Positions 24,328-35,440 of a stretch of 64,000 nt of DNA are shown in pieces; position 1 is the first letter of the stretch, and each line of letters begins with the position of its first letter. A program made the translations under genes and the position numbers. The notes under the pieces are model-generated. The model did not search any database. It was not told where the DNA came from and saw only the letters and a program-made list of their open reading frames with translations. The DNA is taken from assembly GCF_000313135.1 (NCBI RefSeq), contig NW_004457453.1, forward strand, positions 83,680 to 147,679. The letters are read 5' to 3'. The stretch is from Acanthamoeba castellanii str. Neff. Taxonomy: Eukaryota > Discosea > Longamoebia > Acanthamoebidae.

Positions 24328-25566
24328 ATGATGAAGCGAGGTCTCCGTCAGGTTCCCAGGGTACGTAAGCGAGTATTTACGTTAATTGCGCGTAGATTGC
24401 ATGAAGAAGATAGTATCCGGCACAATGGCCTCCATTTAACACCCCGCTTCAGTCCGTAATCCTCGGTCAGAGGCAGTCTGCTCAGGCCATGCGCCTCTTT
24501 GCCTCGGCTGCCCCTTCGCCCAACGTCGATGAGATCCAGTTCCAGGTCATCGGCGACACTGCCACTGCGGAGTACCCCACGCGACCCTTCACCTCCAAGA
24601 GCAAGGCGCAGCTCGAAGAGGGTGTCCAGAGGAAGGCCAACCAGACCCGCGGCCAGTTCGAGGCCAAGTTCTCGGCTGATACCCCCGAGGGTGCCCTCTT
24701 CAAGGACGTCGTCCAGATCAAGCCCGTACGTACTCGCGAAATTTGCTGCCCCATTTTCTTTATTTTCGCACTGCAATTCGGCCATTTAGCCCCCCCCCCC
24801 GCCATTACCAATCGCCCCGTACACTGACTGTCTTTCGCCAAAATCTTTGGACAACAGTACGATGAGCAGCTCCTCAAGGCGGAGCTCGAGCATGTCACCA
24901 ACCCCACCATCCAGCCCACCGTCGATACCGCCGTCAGTACGCGTGCCCCCCCCCCGCGACGTAGGCCCTCTATGCTCACCCGTTAAAACGAACAAAAACA
25001 ACATCAACACAGACACGAAGAACCACAACTTCCTGACTGAGTTCATGGCGTCGCGCACTGCCGGCTACCTCGAGGACCCGACGCTCTACTTCAGCTACGG
25101 CGAGAACCCGTCGGCCACGCTCAACCCCAACTGGAGCACCCAGCTGTCGGGCAACCTCGACGCCCTGGTCAAGCGCGAGCTCGTCGACGCGCTCGCCGCG
25201 CTGTCGGCCGAGGTCAAGGAGATCGACGCGCTCGACCAGCAGGCCAAGAAGGCTCACGAGGAGCTGCTCCAGAAGCTGCAGGCCGACATCGACATCCTCA
25301 CCAACAAGGAGCTCTTTGCCAAGTCGCTCGAGTCGTCGGGCATGAGCCCGCTCCACGTGGCCCAGATGACCGACATCGTCACCACCGACCCGCTCGCCGT
25401 CCAGGCCCTCCCGCTCGCGCAGAAGCAGGCCGCCGAGCTCGCCCAGTTCCGTCAGCAGAGCGCCACCTTCCAGCAGTACAGCCAGCTCGTCGCCGACAGC
25501 CGCGAGCTCGTCAAGCAGCTCCAGGCCTCGGGCCTCCAGTTCGACGCCTCCAAGGTGTCCTTCTAA
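24328..25566 (+). CDS. Probable mitochondrial protein of unknown function
   Basis: Four exons fit well: 24328-24360, 24453-24725, 24858-24936, 25013-25566. The short first exon encodes MMKRGLRQVPR and the second continues SVILGQRQSAQAMRLFASA. Together these form an Arg-rich, acid-free presequence typical of mitochondrial import. The mature part, about 300 residues, has a globular-looking N-terminal half and a C-terminal helical half (about 25150-25560) rich in Ala, Gln, Leu and Lys that should form coiled coil. No membrane segment is evident. I recognise no family. A starting Met at 24489 is possible but would discard the presequence. It is convergent with the CH-domain gene downstream. Confidence 0.75.
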
Positions 25567-25734
25567 AGAAGATGAAGTCTTTTGTGTCCATTACCATCGC
25601 CAAAAACAAAGCTTCTCTCTCTTCCCAATGAAACCACACGAAGCAAGCAGGGGACAAGGGAAAGGCTTGGCCTTTGGTGTTGTGTTGGTGACCAAGTGGT
25701 AACGAATAATAACTTACAGCGAGCACGATCTTCC

Positions 25735-28700
25735 TGCTTGCGTGGGCCGCTGGTGCGACCAGCAAGGGCTGCAGCCTTCAACCTATGCCTTGGTTGTTGT
25801 TCTGAACACCAGTGGTAAGGGCAGCGGCGTGAGTGCGAACCCAAGGGAGCGAGTGTGGTCTGTCGCTGTTACAGAGAAGTGGGGGGGGGCGTACTTGGGC
25901 TTGGCGCCCTGCAGCGGAGCGTCCTTGATGCCCAGAAGCTTCCACAGCGTGTTGCCCCTCCTGCACGCGCGAGTGTCGTGTTGGTCAATCTGTGGCAAGT
26001 GCGATGCATTTGGGCGGAGGGGGAGGCGGGCGGGGCTACTTGACAGGGCTCAGGCCAAAGGCCTCGCAGCGCTTCTGCAGGATGGGCTTCTTCTGGATGA
26101 TGCTGTTGAAGCAGATCACCTTCTTCTTCTCGCCGTACTTCTCCACGATCGACGACGCCACATCCAGCTCGGCGTCGTGGTCCTCCTCGTTACTGCGCCA
26201 CACATCATCAGATCAGGCTCACACGTGTCGTTGGTCGTGTCGTGTCGTTGGTCGTGTCGTGTCGTGTGGCGCGCTCACGTACGTGTTGAAGAGGCCCGTG
26301 AGCACGATGTGGTCGGACTGCGTCCGCTCGATCAGCTCGAGCACGTCCTCCATGGTACAGAACATGGCGTTGCGGCCCTGCGAGGTGAGATGCGCCTCGG
26401 CCGCCGCAAACTCCTCCGGGGCGTCGGTGACGAACAGCACCACCGGGCACTCGGAGCGCTCCGTCTCGCGCTGCTCGATCTGCTGCCTGCTCCACAGTAA
26501 TCCATCAGTGTGCGGCTGGTTGAGTGTGTGTGTGTGTGTGTCGTGTGTGTCGTGTGTGTGTGTGTGTGTGTGTGTGGCGTGTGTGTGTGTGTGTGTGGAA
26601 ATGACCTCTTCTTGTCCTCGACCTCCTTGCGCTTGCGCTGGGCCTCCTCGCGGTACTCGGCCTCCTGGTCCTCCTTGCGCTGGGCCTCCTCGATCTTCCG
26701 CATCCGCTCGCGCTCCTCCTCGTGCCGCAGCTTCCTGAACCGCTCGCGCTCCTCCTCCGCGATCCGCTCCAGCCGGGCCGCCTCCTCCCTCCGCCTCTCC
26801 TCCTTGCACCGGGCCGCCTCCTCCTCCTGCCTCTGCGCGCTCTGGGCCTCCTCCTGCATCCGCGCCTCCTCCGCCTCCGCTTCGGCCCTCACCCGCGCCT
26901 CCTCGTCCAGCTTGGCCCGCGCCTCGGCCTCGGCCTCGGCCCGCAGCCGGGTCTCCTCGGCCTCAGCTTCCCTCTGCAGCCGGGCCTCTTCGTCGCGCAG
27001 GGACTGGGCCTCGGCGTCGAGCCGCGCACGCTCGGCCTCTTCGGCGGCCTGGGCGGCGGCGACGGCAGCGCGCTCGGCAGCCTCGCGCTCCTCCTCCTCG
27101 CGCCGTACGCGCTCTTCCTCCTCCAGCCGCTCCTGCTCGATCCGGGCGAGCTCCTCCTCCTCGCGCCGCCTTCGCTCCTCCTCCTCACGCTGGATCGCCT
27201 CCAGCTCCTCCTGCTTCTTGCGCAGCGCCTCCTCCTGTGTGTTGTGCGTGCCGTGTGCCGTGTGCCGTGAGTGCGTTGAGAGTTAGGAAAAACAGTCACA
27301 GGCTAGGGAGTCGTACTCGGGCCTGGATGACCAAATCGTCGTGCCTGCGCTTCTCGGCGCACTCGGCGTACTTGTGGAAGAGCGTTGCGGTGAAGGCCAG
27401 GTTCAGCTTACGGTTGCCCTGTAGTGTGCGTCGTGTGCGTGTGTTCAGTGTTCAGTGTGTGTGCGCGCGCGTGTGTGTGCGGTGTGGGCAAGGATGCGGG
27501 TGGGTTAGAGTATGTATATGTCGGAGCGCACCTGCACGATGTCGTAGGGGGTCACGAACGGGTTGCAGCCCAGCTTGAATGCGTTGGCCACCACAAACTC
27601 GGCGCGTTGATCCTACAGTCCCGTGGTGGTGAGTTTGCAGAAGAAAAGAAAAGAAAAGAAGGCAGAGGCGTACAAGATCGGGGATGTTAAGGCCGTCGAG
27701 GCTGCACATGTCGGGCGAGATCTGGTTCATCAGCACAATGTACGCCTCCGAGCCCTGGCGCGCGAGTGGAGAAGAAAAAGCTGCAGTCAACAGACTGTCA
27801 TCGAAACTGTGCGGCGCAACCAACGTCATCGTCATCACGAGCTTCTCTGCGTTGAGGGAGAGAGAGGCCGCACCTTGATGTCTTCGCCAAAGTTGCGGAC
27901 CTCGGGCACCTTGGGCTCGACCCGGTGGAGCAGGGCGTTGAACCTGCGGGAGGAGGAGGAGGAGGAAGGGGAGGCGGTGAGGCCCTGCGCGGGTTCAGGT
28001 TGGTGCGCGTGAGTGGGGTGCTGCACCATCTCAGGAGGGCCATTTCGGGGGACTTCTTGGCGCTGGAGGCAGTGGCCGTGGCCGTGGCTTCGATATGGGC
28101 GCCTTCGACCGACGCCACGTCGGCCTTGGTCATCTCGGCCTCGATGAAGTACTCGGCCATCTGCACCTCGTTGACGCCCCGCAGCAGCTCCAGCTGTGTA
28201 CGGTACGTGCGGCGAAGTGTCCCTTAGCATGCGTGCGGCCTTGCGTGTGCGGTCGTGCGTGTGCGGCGCGTTTACCTTGAGGAGCTGCCAGATGAAGGCG
28301 AGGATCAAGTGCTCTTGTTTGTCTACGAAGTCCTGAGGACCGATGTTGACAATGTTGCAGCCCTGTAGACCAACACAGCGGTCAGCCAACGCAGGTAGCA
28401 GCCCACAAAGAGGGGTGGTTTGGGGCGTACGGCTTCCTTGGCGGCTTCAATGGCGGCGTTGTGGTTGATCATGACGTTGAAGATGTCCTTTGCCCGCAGG
28501 TTGGTTTTCCTCTTGTCCATGGTGCCGGGCGCCACCTTTTCAATCAACTTACTGCTCACATGTGTCAGGCATGGTCGTCACGTTGTGAGCGAGCAGCGGC
28601 ACGCCTCCGCAGCACGGAATCGAATCGATTCATACGAATTGAATTGGAGAGAAAAGAAAAACAAAGAAAAATAAATAACAGAAAACATGAGGGTGTAGTG

Positions 28701-28912
28701 GCGAACCAGAGAAGGATGCCCTTGGAGACGACGTCGAAGAGATCTTTGGAGTCGGGGTCCATGGGGAGCATGTCCTGGAGATCGGGGTCGCCCGCAAGCA
28801 GCTGGTTGGTGCGAATGCAGAAGGCCCTCTTCTCTCCCGCCGTGTAGGAGTGGTAGGTGCTGCCCATCACCATCATCGCCTTTGTTCCCTGCTGTTCCTG
28901 CGGTTCGCCCAT
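25735..28912 (-). CDS. Fimbrin-type tandem CH protein with long coiled coil
   Basis: Probable actin-binding protein. From ATG 28910-28912, the first calponin-homology domain reads YHSYTAGEKRAF... LPMDPDSKDLFDVVSKGIL, then NIGPQDFVDKQEHLILAFIW (about 28860-28270). The second CH domain contains DSEAYIVLMNQISPDM, KLGCNPFVTPYDIVQ and GNRKLNLAFTATLFH (about 28030-27350). Both match the first actin-binding unit of fimbrin/plastin best. Instead of fimbrin's second CH pair there is a 210-residue Glu/Arg/Ala coiled coil (27230-26610), then an unfamiliar globular segment (CPVVLFVTDAPEEFAAAEA to KKPILQKRCEAFGLSPVK) and an exon with NTLWKLLGIKDAPLQ (about 25900-25960). The last exon and stop are uncertain, so the 3' limit is approximate. 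No EF hands were seen. Confidence 0.82.
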
Positions 28913-29305
28913 CTTATCTACTGTCCTTTGTCTTTCTCTAATTCTACTTCTTCTGACCTCTCTTTGGGCCGTGTTGTCTTCTTGGCTTGCACTCAACCCG
29001 CCTGGTTTGCTGTTGTTGTGTCTAGATCAATAACTTGAGGGCAGGAGGCTTCAATTTCCTTTTTCGCAGATATAAACCTGAATAGGAAAATAAATAAACA
29101 ATAAGTAGCAACATTTATTTATGTATAAATAAATGCAAGGCCATGGCGCCAGGGCAAAGAAGGGACGCCACGAGCAAGACCACTCTCTTGTATATTTCTT
29201 CTCTCAAAACTATCAAGATGCGGGTAAGTACGCGGGAGGGTCAGAAGAAGAAGGCGTGTAGCGGGAGCGGCGAGCGTTCGTTCTCTCCTCGACAGCAGAA
29301 GATCT

Positions 29306-30447
29306 TTAGGCGGGAAGGACGAACTTCTTGCCGTACCACTTGCTCTGGATGTAGTAGTAGAAGAAGTCCATGTACAACACGGTCTGCACGAACCTGCAGG
29401 TGTGACACACACAACAATGTCAGCCAAAGGGACTCGACTAAGGCAACACACACACGACACACGCACACACACTCTCCGATCGTGATCTTCTGCAGCGTAT
29501 CACGCAGTGCGCCGTGGTGTGTGTGGTGTGTGTGTTGTGTGTGTGTGTTGTGTGTGTGTGTGTGTGTGTGTGTCGTGTCGACTTACCCAGCGATCCAAAC
29601 GATCCAGTTAGAATAGCCTGGCTCGGTGGCGAGGCGGTAGATCCAGTTGAGGAGGTAGAACGCGCGGTAGCCGCCCAGGGCGAAGATGTAGTGCGAGGTG
29701 AGGGTCTCCACCTCGCCGGTGCGCTGGAGGAGGAAGAGCTGCGGCAGGATGGCCAGCGCCTCGAGGTAGATGGAGAAGGCCCACAGGATCTCGAAGAACG
29801 AGAACTCGGGGTTGAACACCAGCGCCAGCAGGAGCGCCGGACCGATGAGGAATACCACGCGGAACGAATCGTGCTCCCTGCAGCGGTGGACGTCGAAGAG
29901 AAGAGAAGAGAAAACGATCAGACGGAGGCACTTGCAAGGTGCGCACGCTCTATGCACTTGCTGCGCTCCACCGACCACGAAGGTGGGCGCCACTCGAATT
30001 GAATTGAAATGGTGCCTGGAAGATTGAATTGTAGCATCGCTGCAATCTATGCTGAACGACCACACACTGCGGGGGGGGGGGCAGCGAAACACGGGGCAGG
30101 GCGTACTTGTCGTAGGAGTGGCGGTACTTCATCCGAATGAAGTAGATGATGGCAAAGGAGGTGCCGAGGAAAATGATCTTCATGATGGAGTTGTAGAGGG
30201 AGGAGAAGTTCCAGAAGATGTCGAGGTAGCGTGTCACAAACACCAGCGCATACATTTCCTGCGTCTTGAGCGAGACGCCTGCACCATAGTGAAAGAGATG
30301 AGGGCAGAACTACTTGGTTGAGAAAGGAAGGCAAATATGTTCATCGATTCGATTACCCGCGCATGATTTGGTGGCCCTGATCTTCCAGAGGAGCATAAGG
30401 ATGCTCGACAGGTGCATAAGATCGCCAATGATCCTGAAGATATTCAT
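29306..30447 (-). CDS. ERD2: ER lumen protein-retaining receptor (KDEL receptor)
   Basis: Seven-transmembrane receptor that retrieves escaped H/KDEL-bearing ER proteins from the cis-Golgi. Exons on the minus strand: start at 30445-30447 ([17 protein letters not shown]), then [54 protein letters not shown] and [12 protein letters not shown], with the final exon [18 protein letters not shown] ending at the stop 29306-29308. These are signature motifs of the family, and total length (about 215 residues) is normal. The C-terminal lysines in KWYGKKF fit the COPI-binding tail. Four introns. It is head-to-head with ZFPL1. Confidence 0.96.
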
Positions 30448-30895
30448 CCTCGTCGTGCAGATGGCGTCAGTCTTGTGGCGTAGGTCACTCGCGATTTGCC
30501 ACTCTGTCCGTTGCGAGTGCTCAAAGTGGTTTGGTGAGCTGGTGACGTGTGCGGGATTTTTTTTTGTTTTTTGTTTTTTGCGGTCAGGAAGGCTCCTGCC
30601 CCACGCTTGACGTGATTGAGCTACGTGGGCTATCAAAGATCGAAAAGAAATCGTTAGAGATCGGGGAGGTGCTGAACTGGTGTAGCTTGAAGAAGTCTAT
30701 CCGTCCTCTGATGACTGCATTGTCTCAAGGATTGCTGAGTGTTATTTTCCTTTTCAGCTCGGCAACTCGTGGAGAATGTGCTGACTCCCCAAACAGACAC
30801 TTGCGTCGTCCGTCGCCGGATATTTGCGGCCACCCTCTAGTTGGCAAAATCTGACATAGAGAGCCAGAAATCGAACGATACGAATCAACATCAAC
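30448..30895. promoter_or_regulatory. Shared head-to-head upstream region of ERD2 and ZFPL1
   Basis: 448 bases separate the start codons of two divergently transcribed genes whose products both act at the ER-Golgi interface. It contains T runs near 30550-30580 but no TATA box I would trust. A bidirectional promoter is inferred from the geometry only. Confidence 0.45.
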
Positions 30896-32370
30896 ATGGG
30901 GCTCTGCAAATGTATGAACATTACAGACCTCTTCTGTTTTGTGCACAAAAAGGCAGTTTGCCAAGGTTGCATCTGCCCTGAACACAAAACCGTACGACAC
31001 GTCATCACCCAATCGTTCTACGCAGAAAGGGTGACTAATGGCGCCCCATGTGATTTGTTCTTGATTTGTGATTGCTGCCAAAGTGTCCCATTGATACCTA
31101 CGTGGCATGGCTTCAAGATCCCGAGTACGAACCGCCCGTATGCCACATCTGCAAGGACCCCGTCACTCCCGACAACGTTCTCCGTCTAACCTGCCTTCGT
31201 ACGTCGCCCTCCTCTCCTCTCTCCCTATCTCTTCTCCTTCTCGTGCTGCTCGTCTGGAGCTCTTGCTCAACGTGGGGCACTCCTGTCGAATGCTGGCCGT
31301 GCGTTCTCGTGCACAGATATGTTCCATCCCGAGTGCATCGACGTGCACTGCGCCTCCTTCCCACCAAACACAGCTCAAGCGGGCTTCACCTGCCCCACCT
31401 GTCAGGTTTGCTCCTCCTCCTATTTCTTCTTTTTCTTCAAGTCCGCCGTCTTTGTTGTTAGTAGCTCATCACAGTCACCTTGTGTGGCTTGGCCGTCGCT
31501 GTAGAAACCGATCATCCCGCCACCCGGGTCGTCTTCGCCGCTGGCGCAGACCTTGCTGAAGCATCTGGACAACGCTCCTTGGCTCGATACCATCAAGCCC
31601 AAGGTAACCAGGCCCTGCCACACCATCTCCTCTGTTGTTGTTGTTATGCCACGTCGTGTCGTGCAGTGTGCGCGAGACTACACACTGCCTGGGCGGTGTA
31701 TTTTCGTGCCATTTCATTCCTGCGGTGCGATTGTGGCTCTCACACTGCAGCGTGATACATGTGCGCCTTAGGCGGACGGGCACAGGGACCATGTGGTGAT
31801 GGAGCTGGGCGACATGTCGGCCATCCAGCACGAGCTGGACGAGGACAGCTACCTCGCGCGCAGGCTCGGCCTTGGGCCGGAGCCGCCCTCGAACCCGGGC
31901 TCGCAGGATCTGGCAGGCTTCGACATCGGATCCAACAAGGCGGGCGGGTCCCTCGAGGGCATCACCTCCCGCAAGGCCCCGCTCCGTGGCCCGCTCGACA
32001 GCGGTGGCCCGGCCGACCCCTCGTACGACGTCGATGACAACAAATACGAAAAGCACTCCATCGGCCAGCTCTGGAAGAACCTTTCCACGTACGCCTCCTC
32101 TCCCCATCACACACGCACGCACGGCGCACACGCACCACCGCACAACACACACGCAACACACACGCGCGCGACACCCAGAACTGATCACGCGCACACGACA
32201 GGCCGGAGACAAAGAAGATGAGCCTGCCGCCACCGTCAACGGCACCAAAGAAGCCGCCGCGTCGGATGCGGATAACGATGAGAAAGATCCTCTTCCTTTT
32301 TGCCATCCTCTCCACCCTCATGACCGTCGCCATGCTCCACTACTCCCTCGGCTCCGCGCCCGAGGTGTGA
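30896..32370 (+). CDS. ZFPL1: Zinc finger protein-like 1 (cis-Golgi, B-box/RING, membrane-anchored)
   Basis: ZFPL1 is a cis-Golgi membrane protein that binds GM130 in animals. The start MGLCKCMNITDLFCFVH and the Cys/His pattern CQGCICPEHKTC form the B-box-like finger. The exon joint at 30990 to about 31085 gives HKTCPIDTYVAWLQDPEY, closely matching the family. The RING-like finger follows (CHICKDPVTPDNVLRLTC, FHPECIDVHCASFPPN, FTCPTCQ). A linker holds the family motif VDDNKYEKHSIGQLWKN. The last exon has a single C-terminal membrane anchor (ILFLFAILSTLMTVAMLH), ending at stop 32368-32370. About six introns. The fit over the whole length is good. Confidence 0.93.
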
Positions 32371-32567
32371 TGATGTGCGTCTGGCATCGATGATGACATT
32401 GACCGAGAAAGATGGAATCAAGCCGCTTACTACACATTTCAATTCATTGCATGGTTGATCTAGGCAGCATTTTGTCAAGTGGTCTGGTTGATGATGCCGT
32501 AAAGAAGAAGAAGAGCTACCATGGTGCTCCAGCGAGGTACAGGCACTGAGGTGGCGTGTAGAAATTT

Positions 32568-33086
32568 TTATGCAATGCTAACAATGGGAGAGGGCCTACG
32601 CGTCGAGTGGAAAGTAGTGAAGTAGAGGAAGCTCTTGTAGTGTCAGACGCACCTGCCGACCTCGGCTCCAAGAGCCTCGAGGATGTCCAGCAGCTCGCAG
32701 TGGAGGGCGACCGTGGCCTGAGGAACTTGGCCCTGCGTGGCGTGGAGAGCGAGCCTCATCATGAGCCGCGTGGCCGTCAGCAGGAGGCGGTTGGCTTCCT
32801 GCACTGCCGCTTGGCGGGTGGTCTGGTCGGTCGAGTTGAACTCGGGCTCCTCCGCGCGGTCGAGGCTCGAGTCGGACTCAGGCTCGTTGGTCCAGGCGGC
32901 GTCTTGGTCCTCCGTGTTGCTGCTGTCCTTGTTGTTTGCATCGTCGGCAGAAGTAGAGGCCTCCACGTCATGGACGTTGGTGGCGCTCTCGTCTACGCGG
33001 ATGGGAGAGGTGGCCATGGGGTCAACACCGAGGGTGTGGCGGCGGGGACGGAGGATCATTCGGCCGGGAGATTGATGGATGCTCAT
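32568..33086 (-). CDS. Small hypothetical protein
   Basis: ATG at 33084-33086 opens a single long exon of 147 codons, MSIHQSPGRMILRPRRH onward. It is basic at the start, Asp/Asn/Ser-rich and probably disordered in the middle, and has a short predicted helix at the end (LLLTATRLMMRLALHATQ). At about 32652 an AG|GTGCGT donor allows splicing to a tiny last exon ending at 32568; reading through instead stops nearby. Codon use resembles neighbouring genes. I recognise no family. Confidence 0.5.
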
Positions 33087-33420
33087 GTGTGCTGCTTCTG
33101 GCGGCGGTGGATGATGCTGTCGTTCTTCTTGTGCCGCTACACTTTGCTATTCTCCTCCCCCGTTGAATGTTCATTGGTCCCTCTGAAAAAGTGTAGCGGC
33201 TTCGCACAGAGTAGTGGCTGAGCCATTACCTCCGCCTTACGCTCAGCTCAGCAGCTGCAGTTCTCATCTTGTGGTATGCTCCCTCTGGCTGCCTCCTTCA
33301 TCCTCTAAGTGACGGACCAAAGGTCACCTCGCTCCAGCCTCCGATCTTTCCCTTTGTTTCGAAGAAGTGCCACACCACTTTTTTTTTGTTCTTTTTCGTT
33401 TCTTGTTCTACACGGCAAAG
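33087..33420. other. Intergenic region between divergent genes
   Basis: About 330 bases between the starts of the small hypothetical gene (-) and the LAP1-like gene (+). T-rich around 33370-33410, just before the ATG. No gene or clear promoter motif was recognised. Confidence 0.4.
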
Positions 33421-35028
33421 ATGGAAGAGATGAGGAAGCAGAGCGCGCAGGAGGAATCAGATGATGACTACAGGCCCCAGGACGACGTGGAGGAAGAGGA
33501 CAACGAGGTCGAATTCACGGCCGACGATTTCGAAGCGGAGGAGGAGCATGATGAGGATCGCGAGGCCTACCTGGCACGAGAAATACATGGTGCGCGTCCA
33601 TCAATCTTCATCCACTAATGCACAATCCTCTTTCCACCATCACACTTCAAATTAACATTCGATTCTTCAAGGCCTGAGGCACAGATCGGGAGAGGGAGTC
33701 AGCGATGAAGATGCCGCCGTCATCCAGGAAAGCGCATCATCGACGGCAGAGACGATCAGTGGCGGAGGGAGGCCGAAGAGGGGTGCGGCCGTGCGAGCGA
33801 GCGAGGCGATCGCCAGGGAGAGCGCCAGGAAGCGGGCCACCGCGCAGAGCTCGGGTCGGAGTGGCGTGAGCTGCACCGCGGCCGTTGCCTTTGTGCTTCT
33901 CCTGCTCATCCCGGCCTTCATCTACTCGCGTACGTCCAAACACCGATCGTGTCACGCCAAGGCACACACACACGGCTGACTGTCGTGTGGTGTCGTATGA
34001 CGTGCTTACAGTCTACAATCCCGCCTACGCGTCGTTCGCTGCTGGGGGGAACTGCGGCATGGACTCGAACCGATTTGCTCAGGAGCTCGATGCGCAGAAG
34101 GTACAAACGGAGCTCCTCCAGACTTGACGAGCGCACATGTACTGAACCTTTGGTGCCCCCACCTCCGTTGGGCGGGGACCGACACGCAGTATACGGAAGT
34201 GCTGCAGTACAGCAAGGCCAACTACGCGACCGAACCAGCCCTGGCCAACGTCGACCAGATCAGCAATGTCCTGTTCGGCAAGCGGGTACGGGACGCGTTA
34301 TGCGTGGTCGTCGGTCAGCCGCAGCCGCTAAACGAATTCCATTCTCCGCCTGTCCACCCGCGCAGGCTTCGCAGCCTGTGGTGATGCTATTTGTGAGCAG
34401 CGACAGCGAAGACCGCAAGCAGGTCATGGTAAGGCCCACAGCTAAAATACGCGACACGACACGGCGACGTACATGACACACGCCGCACCAACTCACCACC
34501 TTCTTGCTCGTCTGTGTTTATCGGCAGAACGACTTTGTGGACGGTCTGGCGCGCATCTATTTCAACACGTCGGATATCAATCCGGCCGCCTTCAGGTTCA
34601 ACGCCGGGCAGGACCACACCGACATGAAGAAGCGCATCACCTCGCAGCTCAGAGAGTGCGGCCGCGGTCTGTTCGCTGCCGACGCGAGCGTGATGCTGGA
34701 CCACTTCGACTTCATGGAGACCGCTCTCGAAGATGGCGTCTCCTTCATCGAACTAGGTACTAGGCCAGACGCACCTCCGCACCACCCAAGCCGCCTCGCT
34801 CACGCGACACGCACACACACACCAGAAGATGGTGAGCGGTTCTACACAGACGACTCGACGTTCATTGTGATGGACACGCTGAAGGAGGACTTACTCCGAC
34901 GCTTCATGCACGATCCCGCGAACCAGGCCAAGGCCAAGGCCGCCGTCGCCAACCAGGTGCAGATCAAGCAGAGCCCTCGATGGACGAAACGATTTGGTCA
35001 GCGGGTCCAGGATGTATTTGTCTTCTAA
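33421..35028 (+). CDS. LAP1/LULL1-like type II membrane protein (torsin-cofactor-like)
   Basis: Seven exons from ATG 33421 to stop 35026-35028. The N-terminal about 130 residues are acidic then basic (RPKRGAAVRASEAIARES) and would face cytosol or nucleoplasm. One membrane segment follows (VSCTAAVAFVLLLLIPAFIY, about 33868-33928). The luminal part begins LYNPAYASFAAGGNCG and includes QPVVMLFVSSDSEDRKQVM, FVDGLARIYFNTSDINP, CGRGLFAADASVMLDHFDFM and DDSTFIVMDTL. This order, one membrane pass followed by an AAA+-like fold without a Walker A motif, is how the torsin activators LAP1 and LULL1 are built, and the VVMLF...SED...FV pattern resembles them. The assignment is inference from pattern, not a family hit. 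A degenerate torsin is the alternative. Confidence 0.55.
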
Positions 35029-35440
35029 GCCCAAAGAAAGAAGAACTGCTCAAAACAACAGTCTTGCTGGTGCCTTCTTCAGTAACCAACAAGAACTGGA
35101 GCTAAACCAAACCTGATGAGCATTTTATGTACATTCTCAAACAGATCCAGTGAGACAGAGTGCTCTAAAGATAAAGTGGGAATGGAGGGAGTGTACCTTT
35201 GCACAATTTCACAAGATTAGGAAGGGTCTCTTACTTTAGCAGGGCATGCCCCACGTCCTTTTGAGGCTTCTTCGATGAAGGCGAAATTTCGAGGTTGCCC
35301 CAATAAAGACCAACAAGGCAGACTGTCAGCTCCGCTTTCGCGCTCTCTCAGTGACGCACAGAGATTGACAATCAAATCAATCAATCAAGCAGTCGAGGCG
35401 AGATTAGGTCGCAAAGAAAAGGGGCAACCACACAAACGCC
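35029..35440. other. Intergenic region with a CpG-free island
   Basis: About 410 bases. From 35041 to 35251 I see no CpG at all, with base use like the CpG deserts elsewhere. The rest is the promoter and leader of the villin-headpiece gene. No gene was recognised. Confidence 0.55.

Noticed and set aside
30725..31108. Minus-strand open frame across the ZFPL1 start
   Set aside because: Overlaps the conserved first exon of ZFPL1 antisense; no similarity.
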